Shown piece after piece: positions 35,433-41,805 of a stretch of DNA of 64,000 nucleotides (position 1 is its first letter; each line of letters begins with the position of its first letter). This DNA is from Oscillospiraceae bacterium. Lineage in GTDB: Bacteria > Bacillota > Clostridia > Oscillospirales > Ruminococcaceae. Made by a program: the position numbers and the translations under genes. The notes under the pieces are model-generated. The model saw only the letters and a program-made list of their open reading frames with translations. It was not told where the DNA came from and made no database searches. The stretch covers positions 124,001 to 188,000 of the forward strand of contig JAKSPJ010000001.1 in assembly GCA_024404915.1 (NCBI GenBank). Reading direction: 5' to 3'.

Positions 35433-35921
35433 TTATTCTTCCTTTTCTGCGTGCAGATGCAGATAATAATACCAATTCTGCTCTTTCAGATCTGAGCATG
35501 GTGTGCCTTTGTCCGTGGGGGGCACATCGCCTTCTGCAAATACCAGATAGCTCTGATTCAGAATACCGCCGCTTCTGCGCAGAATAAATTTTACACAGCT
35601 GTCAGAGCTGACAACAGATTCCACATCAGCGTGAATCAGCTCCTCCACTGCCTTTTCAAAGGCTCTGTATTCATTGGTATCCTCTGCACGCACTCCATAA
35701 TGCGCATCAATGGACAGTACGCCTTCAATGCGGGTTGTAATTTCGCTGGCCTTCAGATAGGAGGCCACCGTATGATACGCATCTGCGTGTTCTGCATAAA
35801 TGGCATTCACCTGGTCTTCATCGTATTTTCCATCTCTGAACAGGGCAAAGTTACCTATTCCCACCAGAATCAGAAAGCCCAGTGCCAGATAAATCCAGTG
35901 TCTGATTTTTGAATTTGACAT
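35433..35921 (-). CDS. Hypothetical single-span membrane protein
   Basis: 162 residues: a short basic N-terminus (NSKIRH), one membrane helix (about 9-27) and an extracytoplasmic domain of about 130 residues with one or two cysteines. I recognise no family. The longer frame uses a TTG upstream; ATG 35921 has GAAGGAGC 5-6 nt away. It lies 11 nt after alr and one base before ung in a continuous operon. The first gene of the operon (alr) makes D-Ala for the cell wall, so an envelope role is conceivable but unproven. Confidence 0.8.
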   Translation of the reverse strand: MSNSKIRHWIYLALGFLILVGIGNFALFRDGKYDEDQVNAIYAEHADAYHTVASYLKASEITTRIEGVLSIDAHYGVRAEDTNEYRAFEKAVEELIHADVESVVSSDSCVKFILRRSGGILNQSYLVFAEGDVPPTDKGTPCSDLKEQNWYYYLHLHAEKEE

Positions 35922-35932
35922 TTTCTGCTCCT

Positions 35933-37129
35933 TCACCGTTTCCAAATGTTGTCTGATACATCCACAGGCAGACCGTCCTCCAGGAAAAATCTCGGAACAC
36001 GCTCACCCACAGCACAGACAACCTCATAGTTGATGGTACCTGTCTGCTCTGCGATTCCGTCAGCTGAGCAAAGCCCGTCTGCATCGCCAAAGACTGTCAC
36101 AATATCCCCTTCATGGATATCGTGGGTGTCTGTAATATCAAGCATCAGCTGATCCATGCACACTCTGCCAATCAACGGACAGAGCTGTTTTTTCACCAGC
36201 ATTTTGCAGTGCCCGGAATTGGAACGCCAGAAGCCGTCTGCATAGCCGATGGGCACGGTTGCCACTCTGCGGGGGGAATCTGCCTCATAGGTACGGCCAT
36301 AGCTGACTGTATCCCCCGGCTGAATGGTTTTGATATGGGATACAATGCTTTTCAGTGCCATGACAGGCCGAAGTTCCGGCAATTTTCTGGTTTGCATGGA
36401 AGGCGCAAGGCCATACAGTACCACGCCTGCACGCACCATATCCAGGTGCACATCCGGATAATCCGGGACAACAGGCTTGTCAAAAATGGCTGCGCTGTTG
36501 GCACAATGCCGCAGTGCAAACTGAATGCCGTAGCATTTCAGCATCTCAATGGCATCAATAAAATTCCGATACTGCTCTGCGGTGAAGGCCTCACCTTCTG
36601 CGCCGTCATCTGCCACTGCAAAATGGGTAAAAATGCCCTCCGGCACCAGGCCCGGCAATCTGCATGCAGCCAGCGCATCCTCCATTTCGGAGTGTCCGTT
36701 GCGATGCTGGAACCCGATGCGTCCCATACCGCTGTCAATCTTAATATGCATTTTCACCTGTACGCCTTCGCTCTCCGCAGCCTCGGAAAGGGCTTTTGCA
36801 TAGGAAAGGGAGTAGACGCACTGGGAAATATTCTGTCTTGCCAGAATTCCTGCGCAATCCGGCGGCGTATAGCCCAGAATCAGAATCGGCAATGTGATCT
36901 TCTCCTGCCGCAGTCCAAGAGCCTCCTCCGGATTTGACACCGCAAGAAAATCTGCGCCCATGGATTCATACAGCTGTGCCAGCCGCACCGCATTATGTCC
37001 ATAGGCATTCGCCTTGATGACACAGCAAACCTTTGATTCCTCACGCACTGCCTGACGAATCTGTCTGAAATTCCATGCAGCAGCATCCAGATTGATTTCT
37101 GCCCAGGTTCGTTTTCTCACACCTAACAT
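35933..37129 (-). CDS. alr: Alanine racemase
   Basis: 398 residues. A fold-type-III PLP barrel: the Schiff-base Lys is in VCCVIKANAYGHN, with the catalytic Tyr region DTVSYGRTY in the C-terminal domain, plus HIKIDSGMGRIGF and RVCMDQLMLDIT. Supplies D-alanine for peptidoglycan. AAGGAGA lies about 11 nt before the ATG. First gene of the seven-gene leftward operon ending at dtd, with promoter at 37238-37266. Confidence 0.96.
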   Translation of the reverse strand: MLGVRKRTWAEINLDAAAWNFRQIRQAVREESKVCCVIKANAYGHNAVRLAQLYESMGADFLAVSNPEEALGLRQEKITLPILILGYTPPDCAGILARQNISQCVYSLSYAKALSEAAESEGVQVKMHIKIDSGMGRIGFQHRNGHSEMEDALAACRLPGLVPEGIFTHFAVADDGAEGEAFTAEQYRNFIDAIEMLKCYGIQFALRHCANSAAIFDKPVVPDYPDVHLDMVRAGVVLYGLAPSMQTRKLPELRPVMALKSIVSHIKTIQPGDTVSYGRTYEADSPRRVATVPIGYADGFWRSNSGHCKMLVKKQLCPLIGRVCMDQLMLDITDTHDIHEGDIVTVFGDADGLCSADGIAEQTGTINYEVVCAVGERVPRFFLEDGLPVDVSDNIWKR

Positions 37130-37237
37130 TTTATATTCAGTCTCCTTCTATGACGATTTCATCTGCATCTCATTCCTGAAAAATGACGCCATTCCATATC
37201 TCTATTATCATGGCTGATTTTTCCACATGATGCTTTT

Positions 37238-37266
37238 ATTATATCACATCTTTATTTTTTTGTAAA
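37238..37266 (-). promoter_or_regulatory. Promoter of the alr-metH-dtd operon
   Basis: Minus strand: TTTACA (37261-37266), 17-nt spacer, TATAAT (37238-37243) with TG extension. The leader of about 100 nt before alr shows no known riboswitch. Confidence 0.75.
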
Positions 37267-37322
37267 GAAAAATCAGCAGATTCCACGGCAATTCAAATAA
37301 AATGTGGCTCTCTTATTGCATA

Positions 37323-37351
37323 TTGACATATTTTATAAAAAGTGGTATGAT
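37323..37351 (+). promoter_or_regulatory. Promoter of the dockerin lysozyme-like gene
   Basis: TTGACA (37323-37328), 17-nt spacer, TATGAT (37346-37351) with TG extension. Confidence 0.8.
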
Positions 37352-37476
37352 ATGAATGCAGGCTATGCCGTCCAAAATGCAGATGATATGTACCGAATCA
37401 GCATGCAGATACAGGGCGGCACCGCAATCATAACGCAGTCTGATGAAGAATGCAGAAAGAAATGTGAGGGGATTTT

Positions 37477-38739
37477 ATGAGAAAAGCAATCACAAAACTG
37501 ACCGCCGTGTTCAGCAGTCTGGTACTGCTGGCCACACCAATCCGATTTCCAAAGGTGCATGCTGCGGATATCGCACATGACCCAGGGCGAAATGTGCAGA
37601 CGGAAGGCGTAGGCAATCCGTTCAATTTCGGAGAACGCAACACGCCGGAAAATGCATCCACAGCAGAAATCAGAGCAATCAATCACAAGATGACAGTACA
37701 GGAGGTCAAATATGCGCTGTACAAGGAGATTGATGAACACTGGGATCTGATTACTGTTCGCTTTGGACAGACAGATCGTGAAAAGGTTTATGCCCTGTTT
37801 CTGGGCATCGGCACACTGGAATCCACACTGGGCGGAAACGGTGACGGCACCGATATTGAAACCGCATTTTCCGAGGGCTTCGGTGTCAGCTCCGCACACG
37901 CCTACGGCACATTGCAGACAGCTGTCACCGCCTTCCAGGATCCCGGTTCAAGCTTTATGCAGGAGGAGGACGTGCCGGAAATGGAATGGTACCGCCTGAA
38001 CGAATCCAATTTCTATGACGGCATCATTTCCAATCACATGGGCATCCGCAAAATCATTCACTTTATCCGGCAGGCCATGGTAGACTATAATCTGACAGGG
38101 TATCAGATTGTCAGAGGTGCCCTGAAGGGACATAATACCGGATGGGCAAATTACACAGGGGAAGACGGATACTATGCAAATTACCCGGATGAAGGTGCAG
38201 CACTGGCACAGTGGTACTACGAAGAGGGCCACCTCTATGACAATGTGTTCACATGGACAAAGGCGGAAGCTGCTGCAAAACAGCGTGCAGGCAACCCCTG
38301 GGAAGACTGGTGGTATGATGTTGAACCCAGCCTGGCGGAGATTACCGCACAGCCGCCAGTGACAACTACCACCACAACAGCCACAACTACAACAACCACT
38401 ACTACAACAACCACTACCACAACAAGCACTACTACTACAACCACTACTACTACAACAGCCACCACTACCACAACAAATACAACAACAACAACCACCACCA
38501 CTACAACAACTGCCACAACCTCCGAGCCAATCGTGGCAGCTGTGAAAGGTGATGTGAACACCGACGGAGGCGTGGACGTGGCAGATGCTGTTTTGCTGGC
38601 ACGCTACCTTTCGGAAGAACCGGATGCTGTCATCAGCGGACAAGGAAAGCGCAATGCAGATTGTGATGATTCCGGCACACTGAACAATGACGATGTCATT
38701 CTGATTCTGAAAGTTGTTGCACGCATCCTGGAATTCTGA
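37477..38739 (+). CDS. Secreted lysozyme-like protein with dockerin
   Basis: 420 residues. A signal peptide (1-29, cut near HAAD) is followed by a domain of about 260 residues with a lysozyme/transglycosylase-like feel (LGIGTLESTLGGNG with candidate Glu115, AYGTLQTAVTAFQ, LKGHNTGWANY). A Thr tract of about 50 residues (about 296-347) links it to a type-I dockerin (about 357-420; GDVNTDGGVDVADAVLLARY and the second NADCDDSGTLNNDDVI calcium loop). It would attach to a cohesin on the cell surface. The catalytic identity is inference: the domain is only superficially like SLT lysozymes, so substrate could be peptidoglycan or another glycan. GAGGGG lies 5 nt before the ATG. Confidence 0.85.
   Translation: MRKAITKLTAVFSSLVLLATPIRFPKVHAADIAHDPGRNVQTEGVGNPFNFGERNTPENASTAEIRAINHKMTVQEVKYALYKEIDEHWDLITVRFGQTDREKVYALFLGIGTLESTLGGNGDGTDIETAFSEGFGVSSAHAYGTLQTAVTAFQDPGSSFMQEEDVPEMEWYRLNESNFYDGIISNHMGIRKIIHFIRQAMVDYNLTGYQIVRGALKGHNTGWANYTGEDGYYANYPDEGAALAQWYYEEGHLYDNVFTWTKAEAAAKQRAGNPWEDWWYDVEPSLAEITAQPPVTTTTTTATTTTTTTTTTTTTTSTTTTTTTTTTATTTTTNTTTTTTTTTTTATTSEPIVAAVKGDVNTDGGVDVADAVLLARYLSEEPDAVISGQGKRNADCDDSGTLNNDDVILILKVVARILEF
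38360..38520 (+). repeat. ACN-codon threonine repeat tract
   Basis: About 160 nt of ACN codons (ACA, ACT, ACC) encoding an almost pure Thr linker with a few Ala, Ser and Asn. The low-complexity DNA, with recurring ACAACAACCAC and CACTACTAC words, could slip and vary in length between strains. Confidence 0.85.
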
Positions 38740-38750
38740 TAAAACCAGAC

Positions 38751-38786
38751 AAAACACCGAAGAATGCAACGTTCTTCGGTGTTTTG
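38751..38786 (+). terminator. Terminator of the dockerin lysozyme-like gene
   Basis: AAAACACCGAAGAA pairs with TTCTTCGGTGTTTT around a short loop, 12 nt after the stop; A- and T-rich flanks. Confidence 0.88.
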
Positions 38787-38856
38787 TATTATATTCGCAT
38801 AGGCATAGCGTATTTTTTGTATATTTCGACATTTTTCTATTTTTTTTCAAAAAAGC

Positions 38857-38885
38857 TTGACTTTTCTCCATGAATCTGCTATAAT
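38857..38885 (+). promoter_or_regulatory. Promoter of the tRNA-Leu/tRNA-Ser pair
   Basis: TTGACT (38857-38862), 17-nt spacer, TATAAT (38880-38885). Confidence 0.8.
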
Positions 38886-38900
38886 ATACGAGTAGTGAAT

Positions 38901-38983
38901 GCGAGTGTGCTGGAATTGGCAGACAGGCACGTTTGAGGGGCGTGTGTTTCGGCGTACGGGTTCAAGTCCCGTCACTCGCACCA
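38901..38983 (+). tRNA. tRNA-Leu (GAG)
   Basis: 83 nt including CCA. Acceptor GCGAGTG pairs with CACTCGC; discriminator A and encoded CCA follow. Anticodon stem CACGT/GCGTG holds TTGAGGG, giving anticodon GAG. The T-arm is GGTTCAAGTCC. Unlike the other tRNAs here, CCA is encoded. Confidence 0.95.
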
Positions 38984-39000
38984 CATCAAATCGCATATAT

Positions 39001-39089
39001 GGAAAGATGGCTGAGCTGGTCTAAGGCGCACGACTGGAAATCGTGTAGGCGTTAATAGCGTCTCGAGGGTTCGAATCCCTCTCTTTCCG
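39001..39089 (+). tRNA. tRNA-Ser (GGA)
   Basis: 89 nt, class II. Acceptor GGAAAGA pairs with TCTTTCC; discriminator G. Anticodon stem CACGA/TCGTG holds CTGGAAA, giving anticodon GGA. Long variable arm; T-arm GGTTCGAATCC. CCA not encoded. It lies 17 nt after tRNA-Leu, presumably one transcript. Confidence 0.95.
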
Positions 39090-39092
39090 CTG

Positions 39093-39132
39093 AAAAAAGG
39101 GATTGTGAACTTCGGTTTGCAATCCTTTTTCA
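39093..39132 (+). terminator. Terminator of the tRNA-Leu/tRNA-Ser unit
   Basis: AAAAGG.GATTG pairs with CAATC.CTTTT across a loop, followed by a T-run. Confidence 0.8.
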
Positions 39133-39140
39133 TTTGCATC

Positions 39141-39189
39141 AAAAAGAAAGACGGCATTCTCCATACAGTCCGGAGAATGCCGTCTTTCT
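39141..39189 (-). terminator. Terminator of the LRR-peptide-PqqD operon
   Basis: An 18-bp stem (AGAAAGACGGCATTCTCC and complement) around a 9-nt loop; on the minus strand it is followed by TTTTTG. Confidence 0.9.
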
Positions 39190-39206
39190 GCAATGGTGCA
39201 GGGCGG

Positions 39207-39470
39207 TTAGTCCTCGATGATGCCCTTTGCACGAAATTTGCTGATGATATTTGCCACATCCCGTTCCACGGTTGGGCGGTCTGCGCCCGTGTATTCGCTC
39301 ATGAGCCTGTCCACAATGGCAGCTTCGGTGGTGTCATTTTTCAGACATTCCACGATAACCGCTGCTGTTTCGTTGCTTCTGACAACGCCTTTGAATTCCG
39401 TTTCATATGTGGAAATCGTGTAGTGCTCTCCCTTGGTAGCGTGGGTAAGAAATCCTGCTTTCAGTTTCAT
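39207..39470 (-). CDS. PqqD-like protein (RiPP recognition element)
   Basis: 87 residues, the size of PqqD/RRE domains, which bind leader peptides of ribosomally made, modified peptides. Start MKLKAGFLTHATKGEHYTI, a Lys/Arg-Ser-Asn-Glu-Thr-Ala turn (VVRSNETAAVIVECL) before the first long helix, and a C-terminal winged-helix part (VERDVANIISKFRAKGIIED) fit the family. It is the last of three genes after a leucine-rich-repeat protein and a 44-residue peptide. The longer frame is rejected: ATG 39470 has AAAGGAA at about 8 nt. No radical-SAM or other modifying enzyme is in the window, so a RiPP role is inference from the family and the neighbouring peptide. Confidence 0.82.
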   Translation of the reverse strand: MKLKAGFLTHATKGEHYTISTYETEFKGVVRSNETAAVIVECLKNDTTEAAIVDRLMSEYTGADRPTVERDVANIISKFRAKGIIED

Positions 39471-39510
39471 GTTGGTTTTTCCTTTCCTATATGATTCGCA
39501 TAAATGCATT

Positions 39511-39540
39511 TCGGCGGACAGCATCGCTGCCGTCCGCCGA
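39511..39540. promoter_or_regulatory. Strong hairpin between micropeptide and PqqD genes
   Basis: A perfect GC-rich stem TCGGCGGAC/GTCCGCCGA extended by AGC/GCC-type pairs, 30 nt in total, in the 100-nt gap between two co-directional genes. On the minus strand it has no U-run (AAATGCATTT follows), so it is better read as an attenuating or mRNA-stabilising hairpin than a full terminator. Such hairpins are common between precursor-peptide and processing genes. Confidence 0.65.
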
Positions 39541-39572
39541 GGGATTATTGTGATACCTCATTACCAACCTCT

Positions 39573-39707
39573 TCATTCTTCTTCCACATCACCTTCAGCC
39601 AACCAACCCGTATTATTTCCACTAGACGAATCATTTGTCAAGATATCTTCTGCCTCAAATTCTGAAAATTCCACATCAGGAGTCACATAACCCTTTTTAT
39701 TCTCCAT
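39573..39707 (-). CDS. 44-residue peptide, candidate RiPP-like precursor
   Basis: A small gene between a secreted LRR protein and a PqqD-like protein. Residues 1-18 read MENKKGYVTPDVEFSEFE, followed by AEDILTNDSSS, a Gly/Asn patch, GW, and an acidic end (AEGDVEEE). The pattern Lys-x-Tyr-x-x-Pro-x-x-Glu-x-x-x-Phe-x-x-Glu-Asp-Ile-Leu-Thr resembles short precursor-like proteins seen in Ruminococcaceae; that resemblance is from memory, not a search. There is no signal peptide. GGGGGTGG lies about 8 nt before the ATG, and the start is 18 nt after the LRR stop. There is no Cys in the C-terminal part, so a sactipeptide is unlikely. The acidic, Ser/Thr-containing core could be an ester- or ether-linked product, or the peptide could be unmodified. 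Confidence 0.7.
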   Translation of the reverse strand: MENKKGYVTPDVEFSEFEAEDILTNDSSSGNNTGWLAEGDVEEE

Positions 39708-39725
39708 AATAATCCACCCCCGGTA

Positions 39726-41648
39726 TTAATTGTTTCGGAAATATTCTTTCGCTTTCTGATTATACAGGAAGAAAGCTTTCATTACGTTCTGCAGCGAAGC
39801 ATTAACATCTCTGGAAAGAACTGTATGGCAATACTTCATCGGACTATACTGAATATAACAGCCCTCATTTGCACCGTCATCTCCAAGAGAAATCTCAACC
39901 CTGACAAACTCGTTCAGGTTCTGTGCAGTAATCCCCTTGATAGACAGTTTAACCTGCTGTCCGGATACTGTCGAAGCAAGAACTACTCCCTTGCTGTCCG
40001 TCGAGAATTTCATTTCTTTATCCGTATCATTCTTAAAATAAAGATTCAATTCCGTCTCTGATTCAAGCGTCAAGGTAGAGCCCGTATAAGAAATATCAGC
40101 AGGCATTTTCATCACAGCCTTACCATTCAATACCTCTTTCACCATGTCAGCATCTACCACGCTGATATAATCTTCCCCACTGTAATTCGCATCGCCGCCA
40201 AAGCCCGCATTGGCAGGATTCTCAACGTTATAATTAAAATAAGCCTGAGAATATGCGCCGTAGTTGACCATGGCTTCTACAAGACTATATGTCGCTGCAA
40301 AAGCTTCGTTCTGTTCCGTCTTGTATTTTGTGCTCACAGCATCTGCATAGGTCTTAACAGAATAATCATCCAGCTGATATGTATTTTCACCAACATACAG
40401 CACAGCCTTGATGGCATCGCTCATTTCCTTTGCGGCAACCTTGCACTGGAATACATAGGTATTTGCATTGCACTCCTTCTTATTCGCTTCAGCAAGTGTC
40501 ACCTTCTGCTCTTTTCCATTCGGCAGAGTGAAAAGCATGTACACATCCTCTGCATTCACAACATCATCGCTCAATTCCGTGTAGTAGTTCACACCAATAT
40601 TGCCCTTCAGGCTGAGAGAATGGCCGATGCATTTTACAGCATCCTTATCCTCGTCCTGTACAGGTGAATCATGCTTAATCAGGCGGCCGCAGCAATCGCA
40701 TTTTCCTGATATGCCGTTGTACTGGTGATCTACCATCTGGAGTGTCTCGATTTCCGATTCTCCGCAGCCCTCACGGGTACATTTGCGCTCCTGCTCCCCG
40801 GTTTCTGTGCAGGTGGGCTCTTTTGTTGTTACCCATTCACCCCAAACATGGCCGAGGGCTTCGATGGGTTCCTGTGAAGTAAAAATCTCATCACATATTG
40901 AACATTTCTCGCCTTCAGTAAGGCCTTCCTTTTCACAGGTAGGATCTACGGCATCCAGTTTATCCTTTTCCTCTGGATGCAAATATGAAACTATTATTGT
41001 TCCTTTATTATTTTTTTTCCAGATGTTCTCAGTTTTCTTTATACTACACGGAGCGGTAACGGTAGCGGTAACGCTCACAAGACTTCCGCAGCCGAAAAAA
41101 ACACTGTCTCCAATCGTTTCAATATTGGAACTTAATCTTACATATTTAAGATTTGTACAACCATAAAAAGCGTTCGTCTGAATTTCATTCACGGAATCCG
41201 GAATGGTTATTTCTGTAAGGCCTGTACAATATTCAAACGCATTCGTTCCTATTACTTCAACGCTATTAGAAATAGTAACGGATTTAAAATTGTAAGAACC
41301 AGAATTACTGCATTTGAAAAAACGATTTCCAATTCGAGTTACGCCATCCTCAATTATAACTTTCTTTACGTCCTTGGGCATGTAAGTTCTGATGGGGGAT
41401 ACAGTTTTATCATAGTCCTCTATCGCTCCCGTGCCACTAATTGTCAAAAGACCATTGTTGTCAAGTGTCCACTTCACATTATCGCCTTGAGCACCACAAG
41501 AGCCACTGGCTTTAATGGCTGGCTCGCCCTCCTCCGCACTGGCAGTAATTGTATAGCTGCCGATACATTCAGAAACAGACTGCAGGGGTGCGGCACTGCA
41601 GATCACAGCAAGTGATGCAACCGCCGCAAAGAATTTGTTGAGTTTCAT
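39726..41648 (-). CDS. Secreted BspA-like leucine-rich-repeat protein
   Basis: 640 residues. A signal peptide (1-about 34, ASA) is followed by BspA-type LRR units (about 75-210: VTRIGNRFFKCS, VIGTNAFEYCTGLTEITIPDSV, EIQTNAFYGCTNLKYVRL), a Cys/Trp-rich region of two related repeats (about 240-330: PTCEKEGLTEGEKCSICDE and HVWGEWVTTKEPTCTETGEQ, with CxxC pairs) and a C-terminal domain of about 300 residues typical of Ruminococcus surface proteins (VKCIGHSLSLKGNIGVNYYTEL). No dockerin. LRR proteins of this type often mediate adhesion. AAAGGAGG lies 5 nt before ATG 41648, which is chosen over the longer frame. First gene of the three-gene operon with the peptide and PqqD genes. Confidence 0.86.
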   Translation of the reverse strand: MKLNKFFAAVASLAVICSAAPLQSVSECIGSYTITASAEEGEPAIKASGSCGAQGDNVKWTLDNNGLLTISGTGAIEDYDKTVSPIRTYMPKDVKKVIIEDGVTRIGNRFFKCSNSGSYNFKSVTISNSVEVIGTNAFEYCTGLTEITIPDSVNEIQTNAFYGCTNLKYVRLSSNIETIGDSVFFGCGSLVSVTATVTAPCSIKKTENIWKKNNKGTIIVSYLHPEEKDKLDAVDPTCEKEGLTEGEKCSICDEIFTSQEPIEALGHVWGEWVTTKEPTCTETGEQERKCTREGCGESEIETLQMVDHQYNGISGKCDCCGRLIKHDSPVQDEDKDAVKCIGHSLSLKGNIGVNYYTELSDDVVNAEDVYMLFTLPNGKEQKVTLAEANKKECNANTYVFQCKVAAKEMSDAIKAVLYVGENTYQLDDYSVKTYADAVSTKYKTEQNEAFAATYSLVEAMVNYGAYSQAYFNYNVENPANAGFGGDANYSGEDYISVVDADMVKEVLNGKAVMKMPADISYTGSTLTLESETELNLYFKNDTDKEMKFSTDSKGVVLASTVSGQQVKLSIKGITAQNLNEFVRVEISLGDDGANEGCYIQYSPMKYCHTVLSRDVNASLQNVMKAFFLYNQKAKEYFRNN

Positions 41649-41700
41649 ACACGCCTCCTTTATCATTCAGCCAACAAAACATTTAAAAATTCCTTAAAAC

Positions 41701-41729
41701 ATTATATCATCAATTTGATAAAAAGTCAA
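41701..41729 (-). promoter_or_regulatory. Promoter of the LRR-peptide-PqqD operon
   Basis: Minus strand: TTGACT (41724-41729), 17-nt spacer, TATAAT (41701-41706) with TG extension. Confidence 0.8.
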
Positions 41730-41763
41730 GTATATCTTTAAACTTTGAGACATTAAACCAAAA

Positions 41764-41794
41764 AAGAAAGGCCCGCCAGCGGCAAGCCTTTCAT
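41764..41794 (-). terminator. Terminator of the first GH5 gene
   Basis: Minus strand: GAAAGGC pairs with GCCTTTC around a loop that itself pairs (CCGC/GCGG), followed by TTTTTT. Confidence 0.85.
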
Positions 41795-41805
41795 ATAGTA
41801 CATCA

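Noticed and set aside
35933-37350. Riboswitch upstream of the alr-metH operon
   Set aside because: A SAM or cobalamin riboswitch would be plausible for metF/metH, but the leader of about 100 nt before alr and all internal gaps are too short and lack the conserved cores.
38235-38561. Minus-strand poly-valine frame
   Set aside because: It is the complement of the ACN threonine tract, so the Val run reflects that repeat.
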